DNA of 64,000 nucleotides from an uncultured Chlorobiaceae bacterium (GCA_903824045.1 CAIJVD010000028.1:57167-121166); one strand, 5' to 3'. Counted from the stretch's first letter, positions 53,979 through 63,622 are shown. Notes: generated by a model not told the origin, from the sequence alone. Numbers and translations: made by a program.

Positions 53979-54776
53979 TTAACTGTTGAAGGGTCGGATG
54001 AACTTCCGGCCGTGTGTTCCCGATTCAAAAAAGTTGAGAATCTCCACAATCTCCGCATCCTGGGGCAGCTCCGTTTTCACCTTTTCGAGAGCATTGGCAA
54101 GAAGCAGCCCCGACTGAAAGAGAATTCTGTATGCACTCTTGATGAGGGTGATCTTTTCGGGGGTGAAGCCTCGGCGTTTAAGACCGATAAAGTTCAGCCC
54201 CTCGTAGCGGAAAGATTCATTGCCCGATGCCATGACAAAGGGCGGTACATCGAGCGTTGCCCTGGAGACCCCGCCCACCATGGAGTTACGGCCAATCCTG
54301 ACGAACTGATGAATGCCGGTCAGCCCTCCAATAACAACATGATCGCCAACCTCACAATGTCCTCCAAAGGGGACACCGTTTGCGACCACCACATGGTTGC
54401 CGATCACACAATCGTGGCCCACATGCACGTAGGCCATAAAGAGATTATCCGAACCAATGACCGTCTTGCCGCTTGCGCTTGTCCCCCGGTTGAGGGTGAC
54501 ACACTCTCTGACTACCGTCCTGTCACCGACATAGAGGTAGGTCTTCTCTCCTGCAAACTTGAGATCCTGGGGGGCGGTGGCGAGCACCGCGCCGGCATGG
54601 ATCCTGCAGTTGCTGCCGATCCGTGCGCCTGAGGCGATATAGACATGGGGGGCGATAACGGTGCCGGCGCCGATTTCAACATCATCCTCGATGACGGTGT
54701 AGGGGCCGACCGTAACGCCCTCTGCGAGAACCGCACTGCTGCCGATAACGGCCGTGGGGTGAATTGTGCTCTGCAT
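53979..54776 (-). CDS. lpxA: UDP-N-acetylglucosamine acyltransferase
   Basis: First step of lipid A synthesis: transfers a hydroxyacyl chain from ACP to UDP-GlcNAc. The 265-residue product is a left-handed beta-helix built of hexapeptide repeats (IHPTAVIGSSAVLAEGVTVGPYTVI, GNHVVVANGVPFGGHCEVGDHVVIGG), then a C-terminal helical domain. The catalytic His is His121 in YVHVGHDCVIG. NESFRYEGLNFIGLKRRGF matches the acyl-binding segment. The gene is 5 bases after the DUF2723 gene, so they are co-transcribed. Confidence 0.95.
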   Translation of the reverse strand: MQSTIHPTAVIGSSAVLAEGVTVGPYTVIEDDVEIGAGTVIAPHVYIASGARIGSNCRIHAGAVLATAPQDLKFAGEKTYLYVGDRTVVRECVTLNRGTSASGKTVIGSDNLFMAYVHVGHDCVIGNHVVVANGVPFGGHCEVGDHVVIGGLTGIHQFVRIGRNSMVGGVSRATLDVPPFVMASGNESFRYEGLNFIGLKRRGFTPEKITLIKSAYRILFQSGLLLANALEKVKTELPQDAEIVEILNFFESGTHGRKFIRPFNS

Positions 54777-54781
54777 AGAGG

Positions 54782-57427
54782 TTACTCCTTCATGGTTTCA
54801 AACTTCTCCATCAATCCGGGCTGTTTCAGATCCCTGGATAGCGATTCGATAATGCGATGAGCGTCATCCTTCATTCCGATGTCGCGGTAGGCCCTTGCAA
54901 GGACATAAAAAAGACGCGGATCGGACTGGACCGACGACTGGCTTCGAAGTTTTTCGAGATAGTTAATATACAAAGTGGCTTTCTGCTTTTCACCAAGCCG
55001 AACATAAAGGGAGATGATCGATCCGGCAAGTTCCGGGTTCAGCGGATACATCGCCAGCGGAAAGCGCGCTCGGGCAGCATCAAGCACCTCAAGGGCGAGC
55101 GCTCCCCTTCTGGCGGTGCGCCGGACGCCTCTCTGGTCAGAAACAGCAAGCTCCTCCCCCGGCTTCAGGGCAAGTTCGAGCGCAAGGCGGACATAGAGCG
55201 GGGTATAGTTTCCACAGAGCCGCCTTGAGGTCTCTTCAAGAAAGACCGCCGGATTGTTGAGATTTGTGTAGCGGTAGACATTCATCAGATTCCTGTAGAG
55301 GAGTGCCGGGTTGACATAGCTCATCGGATCGGCGCTCCTGATCGGCACCAGCCGGTAGGCAAGGCCATCGAGGCGAAGAAAGCCGTCAAGCCCTATCATG
55401 CTCTCCGGATCGACCGTCAGGGCGAAGTAGATCGGACGGTCATTAATGTTGTTCATGACAATCTCGTAGACCGCTATATCCTGCGGACGCAGATAGCCCT
55501 GACCCTCGTAGGTCATGCCCGGCTTCAGCAGCCACACAAGGGTATCCTTCGGCTCGGAGGGAAGCAGAACCCCCTCGCTGCGGGCCTGGCGGAGCACTGC
55601 CTGACGGAGTGCAGGTGCAGGCAGGACGGCATCTACCGAGTCGATCGGCACATAGGTAATACCGGCAATCTCCCCGTCGCCAAGGCTGAAGTCGATCTTG
55701 CGGGCCCCTCTTGGCCGGGTGTTCTTGAGCTGTTCAAGATACCAGCCGGTATTGGCAAGGCTGAGGTTGACCACCCTTACATCGGTACGGATATGCTCGA
55801 CCTCCTGAAGATACCAGAGCGGAAAGGTGTCGTTATCGCCGTTGGTAAAAAGAATGGCATCTTTTTCACAGCTCTGCAGCATATTCCAGGCCCACTCCCA
55901 TGGCACATGGTTGCCCGACCTGTCGTGCACCCTGTAGTTTGCCTGCAGCATCCTCCCGTTGACCAGAAGAAGGGCCGCGGCAACCGTCAACACGGCAAGG
56001 ATCATCGGGCTTTTGAGGCCAAACGGCTTGAAGCGTTTCTGGAGCCAGAGCCAGATGCTCTCAACCCCTATCCCTATCCAGATGGCAAAGGCGAAAAAGC
56101 TGCCGACGTAACTGTAGTCCCTCTCCCGAGGCTGAGGTTCAGTCTGGTTAAGGTAGATGACGAGCGCCGCTCCGGTCAGCACAAAGAGCGCGGTAACAAC
56201 GAGACCCATCTTCCACTGCCGTCTGAAATGAGTGACGGCACCCGTAACACCAACAAGAAAAGGGATCCCCCAAAGCACCGACCAGTCGACGCCGGCCCCT
56301 TCCATATCGTGCTCCCGACCAATAAACTGCCAGCCAAGATAGCGGAAGTACATCTTCTGCATCTGGTAGGAGAGAAAATAGTCGAGATCGCTTGAGTACT
56401 GCTGGTAGTAGTACTGGTGAATCGGCTCCGGTGACCAGCGCCGCGGCCAGAGAGGCATGTCGCCATACTGCTCCCTGTTGACATAGGAGAAAAAGGATGT
56501 AGCTGTCGAAGGGTTGTTCTCGTTGATTGGCGGCCCGGCATGCGCCCGGACATAGATCAAGCTATAGGAGGTATAGCCGATGATGATCAGAAAAAGCGAG
56601 GCCATCAGCGTGTTCAAACGGGGCATCTTGTGCTGGTGCGAATAATAAATGCCGTAAGAGATCACTGCAAGAAGAAGTGCGAAACCCCACCATGAGGTAA
56701 GCTGGAGAAGAACGGGAAGCCCTCTGATGATGCCGATGTAGATCAGAAAAAATAGCCCGACAGTAACAAGCGCAAACACGGCAAATGACTTACGGGTAAC
56801 CTCATATTTTTTGATGTAGTAGACGACCGCAACCGCAAAAACTGCAAGCAGGCTGAGCAGATGAACGCCGATGGAGAGCCCGATGACATACATGACGAGC
56901 ATCAGCCACCGCTCGTGTCCGGGTTCAGGAGCCTCGTCATACCAGCGAAGACTCAGCCAGATAACCAGGGCCGTAAAGACCGAAGAGGAGGACCATACCC
57001 CGGCTTCTACGGCGTTGAACCAGAATGCATCGGAAAAAGCGAGTGCCAGGGCTCCGACAGCTGCCCCGCCGTAAGCTGAAATTTTTTCGGCCGCACTCCA
57101 GCTTTCAGGATCGGTTCGACGATAAAAAATAATAAGACGAACCGTTATGAGATAGGTCAGCATCACGGTAGCGGAGCTGGCGAGCGTGCTGATCAGGTTG
57201 ATCCTTTCGGCTGGATCGCTGAAAATCGGCAGCATGGAAAAGAGGCGGCCGACAAGCAGAAAAAGAGGGGCACCGGGCGGATGCGGAATGCCGAGGGTAT
57301 AGGCCGCCGCAATGGATTCCCCGCAATCCCAGAAGGAGAGCGTCGGCGCCATGGTTGCCAAATAGATCGTTTCCGCGACAAGAAAAAGAAGTGCAGCAAG
57401 AGCGCGGTTGAAGGTCCGGTGTGTCAT
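54782..57427 (-). CDS. DUF2723 membrane protein (O-mannosyltransferase-like), with helical C-terminal domain
   Basis: A large membrane protein of about 881 residues. At least ten hydrophobic helices lie in residues 1-480, beginning MTHRTFNRALAALLFLVAETIY and LSFWDCGESIAAAYTLGIPHPPGAPLF. The DCGE acidic motif and the HPPGAP loop are hallmarks of DUF2723/GT-C-type lipid-linked sugar transferases. A soluble C-terminal half ends in TPR-like helices (KATLYINYLEKLRSQSSV, LFYVLARAYRDIGMKDDAHRIIES). The ATG at 57427 avoids the overlap with hemW; a TTG at 57460 would add 11 residues. The substrate is unknown. Confidence 0.85.
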   Translation of the reverse strand: MTHRTFNRALAALLFLVAETIYLATMAPTLSFWDCGESIAAAYTLGIPHPPGAPLFLLVGRLFSMLPIFSDPAERINLISTLASSATVMLTYLITVRLIIFYRRTDPESWSAAEKISAYGGAAVGALALAFSDAFWFNAVEAGVWSSSSVFTALVIWLSLRWYDEAPEPGHERWLMLVMYVIGLSIGVHLLSLLAVFAVAVVYYIKKYEVTRKSFAVFALVTVGLFFLIYIGIIRGLPVLLQLTSWWGFALLLAVISYGIYYSHQHKMPRLNTLMASLFLIIIGYTSYSLIYVRAHAGPPINENNPSTATSFFSYVNREQYGDMPLWPRRWSPEPIHQYYYQQYSSDLDYFLSYQMQKMYFRYLGWQFIGREHDMEGAGVDWSVLWGIPFLVGVTGAVTHFRRQWKMGLVVTALFVLTGAALVIYLNQTEPQPRERDYSYVGSFFAFAIWIGIGVESIWLWLQKRFKPFGLKSPMILAVLTVAAALLLVNGRMLQANYRVHDRSGNHVPWEWAWNMLQSCEKDAILFTNGDNDTFPLWYLQEVEHIRTDVRVVNLSLANTGWYLEQLKNTRPRGARKIDFSLGDGEIAGITYVPIDSVDAVLPAPALRQAVLRQARSEGVLLPSEPKDTLVWLLKPGMTYEGQGYLRPQDIAVYEIVMNNINDRPIYFALTVDPESMIGLDGFLRLDGLAYRLVPIRSADPMSYVNPALLYRNLMNVYRYTNLNNPAVFLEETSRRLCGNYTPLYVRLALELALKPGEELAVSDQRGVRRTARRGALALEVLDAARARFPLAMYPLNPELAGSIISLYVRLGEKQKATLYINYLEKLRSQSSVQSDPRLFYVLARAYRDIGMKDDAHRIIESLSRDLKQPGLMEKFETMKE

Positions 57428-57452
57428 AGATATAAGCGTATCGGTAAAACTG

Positions 57453-58577
57453 CTAACCAAAAATCAGATCGCCTGCAATAAGATCGGCAAACAAAAAACC
57501 CTTGCCAGTCAGGTAGAGCGCTCCCCCCTCCTCATAGATCCACCCTCTCTCTGAAAATCGTGAAATGGCCGCTGAAAGGCGATGCCCTAATTTATTCCCT
57601 TTTCTCAAAAACTCAACATCGACACCGCGGTTTATTCGCAGGGAGAGAAAAACCTCCTCGGTAAAGCGCTCCTCCCCGGAAAGCTCTTCGCGAAACCCCT
57701 CGGCCCGCTGGGGATCGGCCAGATACCTGGCGAGGCTCGAAACGTTTGCCGTCCGGATCTCCCTCTCCGGGGAGACAAGGAAACTGTGCGCTGAAGGACC
57801 AAAGCCAAGGTACGGCTTGCGCTCCCAGCTGGCAAGATTATATCGCGAATGGTGGCCCGGAAGCGCGAAATTGGATACCTCGTAGTGGAGGTATCCGCGC
57901 AGCTGTATGGCCTCAAGGGCACCTTCATAGAGTTCAGCCTGCACCCCGTCGTCCGGCACCCGCAGAGCGCCGCTGCGCACCATCCGGCTCAGCTGCGTCT
58001 TCGGCTCCAGAGAGAGCATGTAGACCGAAAGATGGTGCGGCTTGAGCTCAAGGGCCCGATCCAGATCCTCTTGCCAAAGAGAGAGACTCTCTGTGGGAAC
58101 GCCGCAGATGAGATCGACGCTTACGGACGGGAAGGTGCGAAGCGCCGCGGCGGTTACCTCTCTGGAGTCACTGGCTGTATGCGGGCGGCCAAGGGCTCGC
58201 AGCTTTTCGGAGGTAAAGGACTGTGTGCCGATGCTGAGCCTCGTTATCCCCGCCGAGCGAAGAGCCTCAAGCGCGTTGCCCCCGAGATCCTCAGGATTGG
58301 CCTCAAGGGCTATCTCGATATCCGGGTTGAAGCTGCAGAGCGAAGCAACCTGCTCAAGCCATTCGGCGATATAGTGCACCGGCACCATCGAAGGGGTACC
58401 GCCGCCGAAATGAATGGCAGAAATTGTCCGACCCTTCAGCTCCTCCGAGCGAGCAGCAGTCTCAAGGGCAAGGGCCCGGAAAAACGCATCGATATGATCA
58501 CGCTTCGTAACGAGATAGAAATCGCAGTAGCTGCAACGCTGGCGGCAGAAGGGTATGTGCACATAAAGAGTCAGCAT
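57453..58577 (-). CDS. hemW: Radical-SAM heme chaperone HemW (coproporphyrinogen-oxidase-like)
   Basis: A 374-residue radical-SAM protein with the cluster motif CRQRCSYCDFY: Cys11, Cys15, Cys18, followed at once by Asp-Phe. The AIHFGGGTPSMVP and LSIGTQSFTSEKLRALGRPH motifs and a C-terminal winged-helix-like domain fit HemW. It differs from true HemN in the Cys motif (HemN has an extra Cys) and in lacking the long N-terminal arm. HemW is known to carry heme to target proteins. It lies in the same operon as gmhB and glgA. Confidence 0.93.
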   Translation of the reverse strand: MLTLYVHIPFCRQRCSYCDFYLVTKRDHIDAFFRALALETAARSEELKGRTISAIHFGGGTPSMVPVHYIAEWLEQVASLCSFNPDIEIALEANPEDLGGNALEALRSAGITRLSIGTQSFTSEKLRALGRPHTASDSREVTAAALRTFPSVSVDLICGVPTESLSLWQEDLDRALELKPHHLSVYMLSLEPKTQLSRMVRSGALRVPDDGVQAELYEGALEAIQLRGYLHYEVSNFALPGHHSRYNLASWERKPYLGFGPSAHSFLVSPEREIRTANVSSLARYLADPQRAEGFREELSGEERFTEEVFLSLRINRGVDVEFLRKGNKLGHRLSAAISRFSERGWIYEEGGALYLTGKGFLFADLIAGDLIFG

Positions 58578-58614
58578 GAGCCGGAGATGGTGCGGAACGG
58601 GGAAAGAAGCCGGA

Positions 58615-59202
58615 TCAGGAGCCGGAAAGAATGTACTCCGTCACCGCCTGATAGAGGTCGTCGGCCACAAATTCCGGAATGATCTTCCTCTGCAGGCAGA
58701 TCTCCTCCTCATTATGACCGGTCCTGACGAGCACCGGCCGGAGTCCGGCACGCAGACCGCACTCAACGTCAATCGTCTTGTCGCCGATAAAAAAAGAGGC
58801 GCTCCGGTCGACGATGAGTCCCTCGGCAAGGTAATCGGTGATGGCCTGCTCAACCATGCCGGTTCCCGGCTTGCGGCAATCAGCAAAACGGTCGTACTCC
58901 GGATGGGGGTAATCGGGATGGGAGGGGCAGTAGTAGCAACGCTCAAAAGCGGCACCGCTTGCCGCCAGCAGTTCATTGAGATAGCGGTTCACCTCTTCGA
59001 CCTGCTCGACGGTCGCTATGCCCCGTGCAATGCCAGCCTGGTTCGATATGATAACGATCCGGTAGCCAGCCTTGATGGCAAGCGCAATTGCCTCATCGGC
59101 ACGCTCTATAAGATGAAACTGCTCTTTCAGATAGACGTAGGTGCCGGCATCCTTGTTAATGGTACCATCCCTGTCAAGAAAAAGGACCTTGATCGTCTGC
59201 AC
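58615..59202 (-). CDS. gmhB: D-glycero-D-manno-heptose 1,7-bisphosphate 7-phosphatase-like HAD
   Basis: A 195-residue HAD phosphatase beginning VLFLDRDGTINKD, with nucleophile Asp10 and Asp12. A zinc loop (CYYCPSHPDYPHPEYDRFADCRKP) and SFFIGDKTIDVECGLRAGLRPVLV complete the motifs. The Zn-loop is characteristic of the GmhB family (heptose for LPS). It lies 8 bases after glgA. Histidinol-phosphatase activity is the main alternative for this clade. Confidence 0.9.
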   Translation of the reverse strand: MQTIKVLFLDRDGTINKDAGTYVYLKEQFHLIERADEAIALAIKAGYRIVIISNQAGIARGIATVEQVEEVNRYLNELLAASGAAFERCYYCPSHPDYPHPEYDRFADCRKPGTGMVEQAITDYLAEGLIVDRSASFFIGDKTIDVECGLRAGLRPVLVRTGHNEEEICLQRKIIPEFVADDLYQAVTEYILSGS

Positions 59203-59210
59203 CGCTCCCC

Positions 59211-60680
59211 CTATTGCTCAAGAAGTTCGCGATAGAGCTGACCATACTCCCCGGCAGACTCTGTCCACGAAAAGTCGCGGGCCATGGCCGAAGAGACCAT
59301 CTGCTGCCAGCACTCTGGGTCATTGAAGCACTCAAGAGCCTCCGAGAGCTTTCCGGCAAGAGCTTCCGGAGTGTAGTCATGAAAAATGAAACCTGAACCG
59401 GTATCACCCGAAAGTTCATCGATGGTTTCGGTAATCCCGCCACCCGCATAGGCTACAGGAATCGTACCGTAGCTCATGGCGAACATCTGGATCATGCCAC
59501 AGGCCTCAATCTTTCCGGCCATCAGAAGAATATCGAGTCCGGCAATGGCAAGATGGAGGAAGCTGTCTGCATATTCGGTAGTAACGCTGACCTGCTCCGG
59601 ATGCTTCAGGGCGAACTCCTGGAAGAGTTTTTCGTACTTGCGGTCGCCCGCTCCGTAGATGACAAGCTGGATATCGAGTGCGACAAGCTGCTCAAGGCTC
59701 TCATGAATCAGCTCGGCACCCTGAAACTCGTCAAAATTGGCGATGACCCCGACCACCGGAACACCTTCACAGTAGGGAAGTTTTACCTCATCGAGAAGCG
59801 CTTTCTTGTTGTCGAGCTTGCCGTCCATATGCTCGACGCCGTAACGCTTCTTGATAAGCTTGTCGGTAGAAGAGTTCCACTGTCGGGTATCGATGCCGTT
59901 GCGAATGCCGTGAAAGATATCGCGGCGCTCATTGAGCACACTGCCGAGACCAAAGGAGTCAGCTCCATCCTGAAGGATCTGCTCGGCGTAGCTTTTGGAG
60001 GTCGTCGTCAAAAGACCGACGTTCTCGACGCCCGTATAGAGCATGTTCACCTCATCGTTTGTGCAATGAAGCGAAGAGCACACCTCGTCAGGAAGCAGTT
60101 TCTGGAAGACCTTGAAGGGAAGAACGCCCTGGCGATAGACATTGTGAACGGAAAAAACCGTTTTTATATCCTTGAAAAACTCATGGTCGGCATAGACCGT
60201 TTTCAACAGAAGCGGGATAAGGCCGGTCTGCCAGTCGTGGCAGTGAATAATATCGGGCTTCCAGCCGAGACGCTGGAGGGTTTCAAGGACGCCGACATTG
60301 AAAAAGATAACCTTTTCGGCAGCCCCTTTCAGATCGGATTCGTTGTGTATATCGGCAAAAAAGCCGTTGCGCTTGAAATATTTCTCGCTGTAGAGAAAAT
60401 ATGTCTGGATTTTACTCGATGGCAAGGCGGTCACCTTGACATGAAGCAGGTCGGTTTTCTCCTTGAGGTGAACCTCAATGTCGGACAGACGAAGAACGTC
60501 GTGCAGCCGAAACTTGCGGTCATTGATGGTTCCGTACTTTGGCATCATAATACGGGCCTCGAACCCTTCTTCTTCGAGAGCCTGGGGGAATGACGCCATA
60601 AAATCAGCAAGCGCGCTGATTCTTACAAAAGGAGAAACTTCACCGGAGACATAAAGAACCTTAAAATTTCGTCTGGACAT
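59211..60680 (-). CDS. glgA: Glycogen synthase (ADP-glucose-dependent GT5), with altered KxGG motif
   Basis: Elongates alpha-1,4-glucan from ADP-glucose. The 489-residue protein has the two-domain GT5 layout. N-terminal SGEVSPF, IIHCHDWQTGLIPLLLK and SVHNVYRQGVLP lie in the first half. In the second half are the PVVGVIANFDEFQGAELI hinge and the LLMAGKIEACGMIQMFAMSYGTIPVAYAGGGITET region (usual form PSxxEPCGLxQ). The KTGGL loop of most GlgA is replaced by RISAL at residues 20-24, and the acceptor EPCG Glu context is EACG. It is the first gene of a nine-gene minus-strand operon. Confidence 0.9.
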   Translation of the reverse strand: MSRRNFKVLYVSGEVSPFVRISALADFMASFPQALEEEGFEARIMMPKYGTINDRKFRLHDVLRLSDIEVHLKEKTDLLHVKVTALPSSKIQTYFLYSEKYFKRNGFFADIHNESDLKGAAEKVIFFNVGVLETLQRLGWKPDIIHCHDWQTGLIPLLLKTVYADHEFFKDIKTVFSVHNVYRQGVLPFKVFQKLLPDEVCSSLHCTNDEVNMLYTGVENVGLLTTTSKSYAEQILQDGADSFGLGSVLNERRDIFHGIRNGIDTRQWNSSTDKLIKKRYGVEHMDGKLDNKKALLDEVKLPYCEGVPVVGVIANFDEFQGAELIHESLEQLVALDIQLVIYGAGDRKYEKLFQEFALKHPEQVSVTTEYADSFLHLAIAGLDILLMAGKIEACGMIQMFAMSYGTIPVAYAGGGITETIDELSGDTGSGFIFHDYTPEALAGKLSEALECFNDPECWQQMVSSAMARDFSWTESAGEYGQLYRELLEQ

Positions 60681-60806
60681 CTATAGGGAAATCAATCTGT
60701 ATTTTTTCTTCAAAATCTTTCATAGATCTGCATTAGTTTTTAATTTACGAATTTTCACGGTCAGTTACAATCAAGCCACCTCTCACCTGGCCATCGAAGG
60801 GTATAC

Positions 60807-62522
60807 ATGCAGCGTCACAAACGCATCACTACTATCATCCCCCTTTTTTTTCTCCTTCTCTCCGGAGGGTGCGCTTCAGACCGCCCGCCTTCGGGAAGCA
60901 GTGCAGAGCGCGCTCCGCTGCAGGTGGTTTTTTCCGACCCGGCTCCTTCAGCCCTCAACAGCTCGCCGGAATACATTCGACTGAGCTTCAACCATGAAAT
61001 CACCGCCCGCCAGCTCATCGACGCGATCGCCTTCACCCCGCCAATAAGCGCATGGGAGCTCACCGCATCAGGAAAACAAGCCGAAATAAAGCTTCTCACT
61101 CCGCTCGAAAAGAACCGTACCTACATCCTGACACTGAACAAGCAGCTCACCCCAAATCAGGCTCATCAGGCTAATCAGGCAGAGACCTTCAGCACCCCAT
61201 ACACCCTCGCATTTTCCACAGGCCCGGAGATCGATGGCGGAACACTCTCCGGAACAGTTGTCAACGAAGCGATCTCCGGGGCTCCCGGCAGCCTGATCCT
61301 TGCATTTGCCGACAAACATGAAGCTGCCGCATCGCAGCAGCTCAAGAGCGACGCGCCCGATTACCTCGCCCAGACGGATGACGCCGGCAAATTCTCTTTC
61401 GGCCATCTTCGGCCTGGTTCATACCGAGTTCTGGCGGTGAACGACCGGAACCATGACATGCGCTACACGCAGGGCAGCGAAGAGATCGGCCTTTGCAGCC
61501 CCCAACTCATTCAGACAGAAACTTCCGGAATAGTGCTAAAGCTTGAGGGTCTGGAGAGTGCGGCCGGGGAGCTGGCTTCATGCGCCCCTCTCGACCGGGA
61601 GCGGATTGCAATCAGCCTTGCCCGCCCTGTCAACACCACCGATTTTAATCCCGAAAAACTCGAAATCCGCCAGGAGGGCACCCCTGAACCGCTTGCAATC
61701 AACGGCTGGTACAGCAAAAACCGGACGATGCGGGAGCGGGAGTTCATTATTGTCACCGGAGGTATGGAGGCCGGACGAAGATGCACCATTCGGATGAAAA
61801 GCGGCGGCGATAATGCAGGCAGAGGGGCCATCTCGTTCTACGCCTCCGGCCGCTCACCCTCCGGCCGGCCGATCTCGGCATCAATTCTTCCCGAAAACAG
61901 AAGCGAGCCGGCATACCTTGACAAAGCATGGCCTGCACTGGGCAAGAGAGTCACTATCTCCTTTTCAAAGCCAGTCGAACTGGAGGTGGCCCGCAGCATG
62001 ATCTCCATCGAGGAAACCGGTGCTGCTCACTCTTCGCCACTCCCCTTTTCAATTGCCCGAATCGACGCCAGAACCTTTGCGGTAAAACCGGAAGGGGGAT
62101 TCAAGCCGGGGCTTGCATACCTCGCCTGCGTGAAGCCGGGGGCGGCGAAAAAGCCGATTATTTCAAGATTCAGGAGTGCTTTGAAAGAGGAGAGCGGTGC
62201 CATTAGCGGGACATGCTTCAGCCGAAGCGAACAGGTTATTGTGGAGGCAAGAGCGGAGGGTTCCGGGGTATGCTACTGCAGCGCTGCTTCTCCAAACCGG
62301 AACGGAACATTCAGCTATACCTTCAGCGAACTCCCTCCCGGCAGCTATACCCTCAGCGCCTACGCCCCATTGGAAAAGGGCGCTGCCGATCCATACCGGC
62401 AGAGAAACCCCGGCTCACTGAACCCTGCCCTTGCTGCCGAGCCATTCGGGCTCCATGAGGGCAAGGTGATGGTACGTGCCGCATGGACAACCGGCAACAT
62501 CGACATCCATATTTCGAAATGA
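60807..62522 (+). CDS. Ig-like-domain lipoprotein (hypothetical)
   Basis: A 571-residue predicted lipoprotein: signal sequence RHKRITTIIPLFFLLLSGG followed by Cys. It has several beta-rich Ig-like domains, the first of the SbsA type (IRLSFNHEITARQLIDAIAFTPP, KNRTYILTLNKQLTPN). A carboxypeptidase-regulatory-like segment follows (GKFSFGHLRPGSYRVLAVNDRNHDMRY) and is echoed near the C-terminus (GTFSYTFSELPPGSYTLSAY). No enzyme motif is seen; a role in the outer membrane or cell surface is likely. Its TGA overlaps the ATG of bchJ, so the two are translationally coupled. Confidence 0.82.
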   Translation: MQRHKRITTIIPLFFLLLSGGCASDRPPSGSSAERAPLQVVFSDPAPSALNSSPEYIRLSFNHEITARQLIDAIAFTPPISAWELTASGKQAEIKLLTPLEKNRTYILTLNKQLTPNQAHQANQAETFSTPYTLAFSTGPEIDGGTLSGTVVNEAISGAPGSLILAFADKHEAAASQQLKSDAPDYLAQTDDAGKFSFGHLRPGSYRVLAVNDRNHDMRYTQGSEEIGLCSPQLIQTETSGIVLKLEGLESAAGELASCAPLDRERIAISLARPVNTTDFNPEKLEIRQEGTPEPLAINGWYSKNRTMREREFIIVTGGMEAGRRCTIRMKSGGDNAGRGAISFYASGRSPSGRPISASILPENRSEPAYLDKAWPALGKRVTISFSKPVELEVARSMISIEETGAAHSSPLPFSIARIDARTFAVKPEGGFKPGLAYLACVKPGAAKKPIISRFRSALKEESGAISGTCFSRSEQVIVEARAEGSGVCYCSAASPNRNGTFSYTFSELPPGSYTLSAYAPLEKGAADPYRQRNPGSLNPALAAEPFGLHEGKVMVRAAWTTGNIDIHISK

Positions 62523-63118
62523 ACCCACAAAATACTCTTTCCAGCATGAACACTCCCTCAAGAATAGGACCGAACTCGATCATACAGACCGTTGCTGCGC
62601 TTGAAGCATCATTCGGCAAAGCTGAAGCCGAGGCCATTCTCCAGCGCATCGGCCAGGGGCACTGGATCGGAAACCTTCCAACGGAGATGACCGAGGAGTC
62701 GAAGTTTCATGCACTGGTAACAGCGGTCGAAAAGGAGATTGGCGAAAATGCCACCGCATCCATCCTTGAGGAGTCCGGACAGAGAACGGCGAAGTACTTG
62801 CTCAGGGTGAGGATACCGGCGATTTTCCAGAAAGTGGTGAAGCTTCTGCCTCCCAGAGCGGCATTCAAGCTTCTGCTTTTTGCCATAAGTAAAAACGCAT
62901 GGACCTTTGCCGGCAGCGGCCAGTTCAGCTACACCATGAGCCGCCCACCGGAAATCTCGGTCAGGGTGACCTGGCCGAGCCTTCCGGTGGGCGGCAACTT
63001 CTACCTCGGCACCTTCAAGGCGCTCCTGCATGAGCTGGTAAACCCTGATACAACGGTTACACCGACTATCAGAAAAGAGGGCAACAGCATCCTCTGCCGC
63101 TACCGCTGCGAAATATGA
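62519..63118 (+). CDS. bchJ: BchJ (V4R-domain bacteriochlorophyll biosynthesis protein)
   Basis: A 199-residue V4R (4-vinyl-reductase-like) domain protein with RIGPNSIIQTVAALEASFGKAEAEAIL near the start. The C-terminal half contains LLPPRAAFKLLLFAISKNAWTFAGSG and GGNFYLGTFKALLHELV. BchJ was first named a vinyl reductase; later work in C. tepidum put that activity on BciA, and BchJ loss lowers BChl c, so a substrate-handling role is more likely. The ATG at 62519 overlaps the upstream TGA (ATGA). Confidence 0.88.
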   Translation: MNPQNTLSSMNTPSRIGPNSIIQTVAALEASFGKAEAEAILQRIGQGHWIGNLPTEMTEESKFHALVTAVEKEIGENATASILEESGQRTAKYLLRVRIPAIFQKVVKLLPPRAAFKLLLFAISKNAWTFAGSGQFSYTMSRPPEISVRVTWPSLPVGGNFYLGTFKALLHELVNPDTTVTPTIRKEGNSILCRYRCEI

Positions 63119-63145
63119 GGTAAACTTCCGGCCTGGAGTCGCTGC

Positions 63146-63622
63146 TTAGAACGCACGAATGGCCCGAACATGGCTGCCGTTCGACTTCTTGCCGACGACC
63201 TGCACACCACTTCCGAAGCTCTGGGCCCATGCCTCTTCTGCATTGCCCTCCGAGAAGCTCCAGTAGACGGTTTCGGCAAAGCCACCAACCTCACGACGGT
63301 GCAGAAAGAGCTGATTGAGCTGCTCCTTGTTGGGAAGAACCCAGTTGCTGAACCCATCGACAAACTCAGTCGCAACGTTAGTGGCGCTATACCAGGTATG
63401 AAACCCCTCCTCTTTGCCCAAAGAGTGCCCCTTGGCATCCGAGCGGGCGGCAATAAGGCCATGCTCTCCGGTGCTGTCCAGATAGAAGACCACTCCTCCC
63501 CCATAGCTCTCGCCAATTTTTGGCGAGGCCGCAAAGACCTGCACCGAAACCGCAAAGATGCTCAGGCTGGCAAGGAGCAGCATGACAAATTGCTTATTGA
63601 AAGCTTTTTCTCTACGTTTCAT
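63146..63622 (-). CDS. Secreted DUF1566-type small protein
   Basis: A 158-residue protein with a signal peptide (FVMLLLASLSIFAVSVQVFA|A) and a single DUF1566/Lcl-like domain: IGESYGGGVVFYLDSTGEHGLIAA, then HTWYSATN, WVLPNKEQLNQL, and a C-terminal VYWSFSEGNAEEAWAQSFGSG...HVRAIRAF. Such domains occur in surface and adhesion proteins; the function is unknown. It is convergent with bchJ and divergent from the IS transposase. The IS left end lies about 90 bases upstream of its start. Confidence 0.82.
   Translation of the reverse strand: MKRREKAFNKQFVMLLLASLSIFAVSVQVFAASPKIGESYGGGVVFYLDSTGEHGLIAARSDAKGHSLGKEEGFHTWYSATNVATEFVDGFSNWVLPNKEQLNQLFLHRREVGGFAETVYWSFSEGNAEEAWAQSFGSGVQVVGKKSNGSHVRAIRAF

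Noticed and set aside
57453-58577. Oxygen-independent coproporphyrinogen oxidase HemN
   Set aside because: The Cys motif is followed directly by Asp-Phe and the long N-terminal extension of HemN is missing, so HemW fits better.
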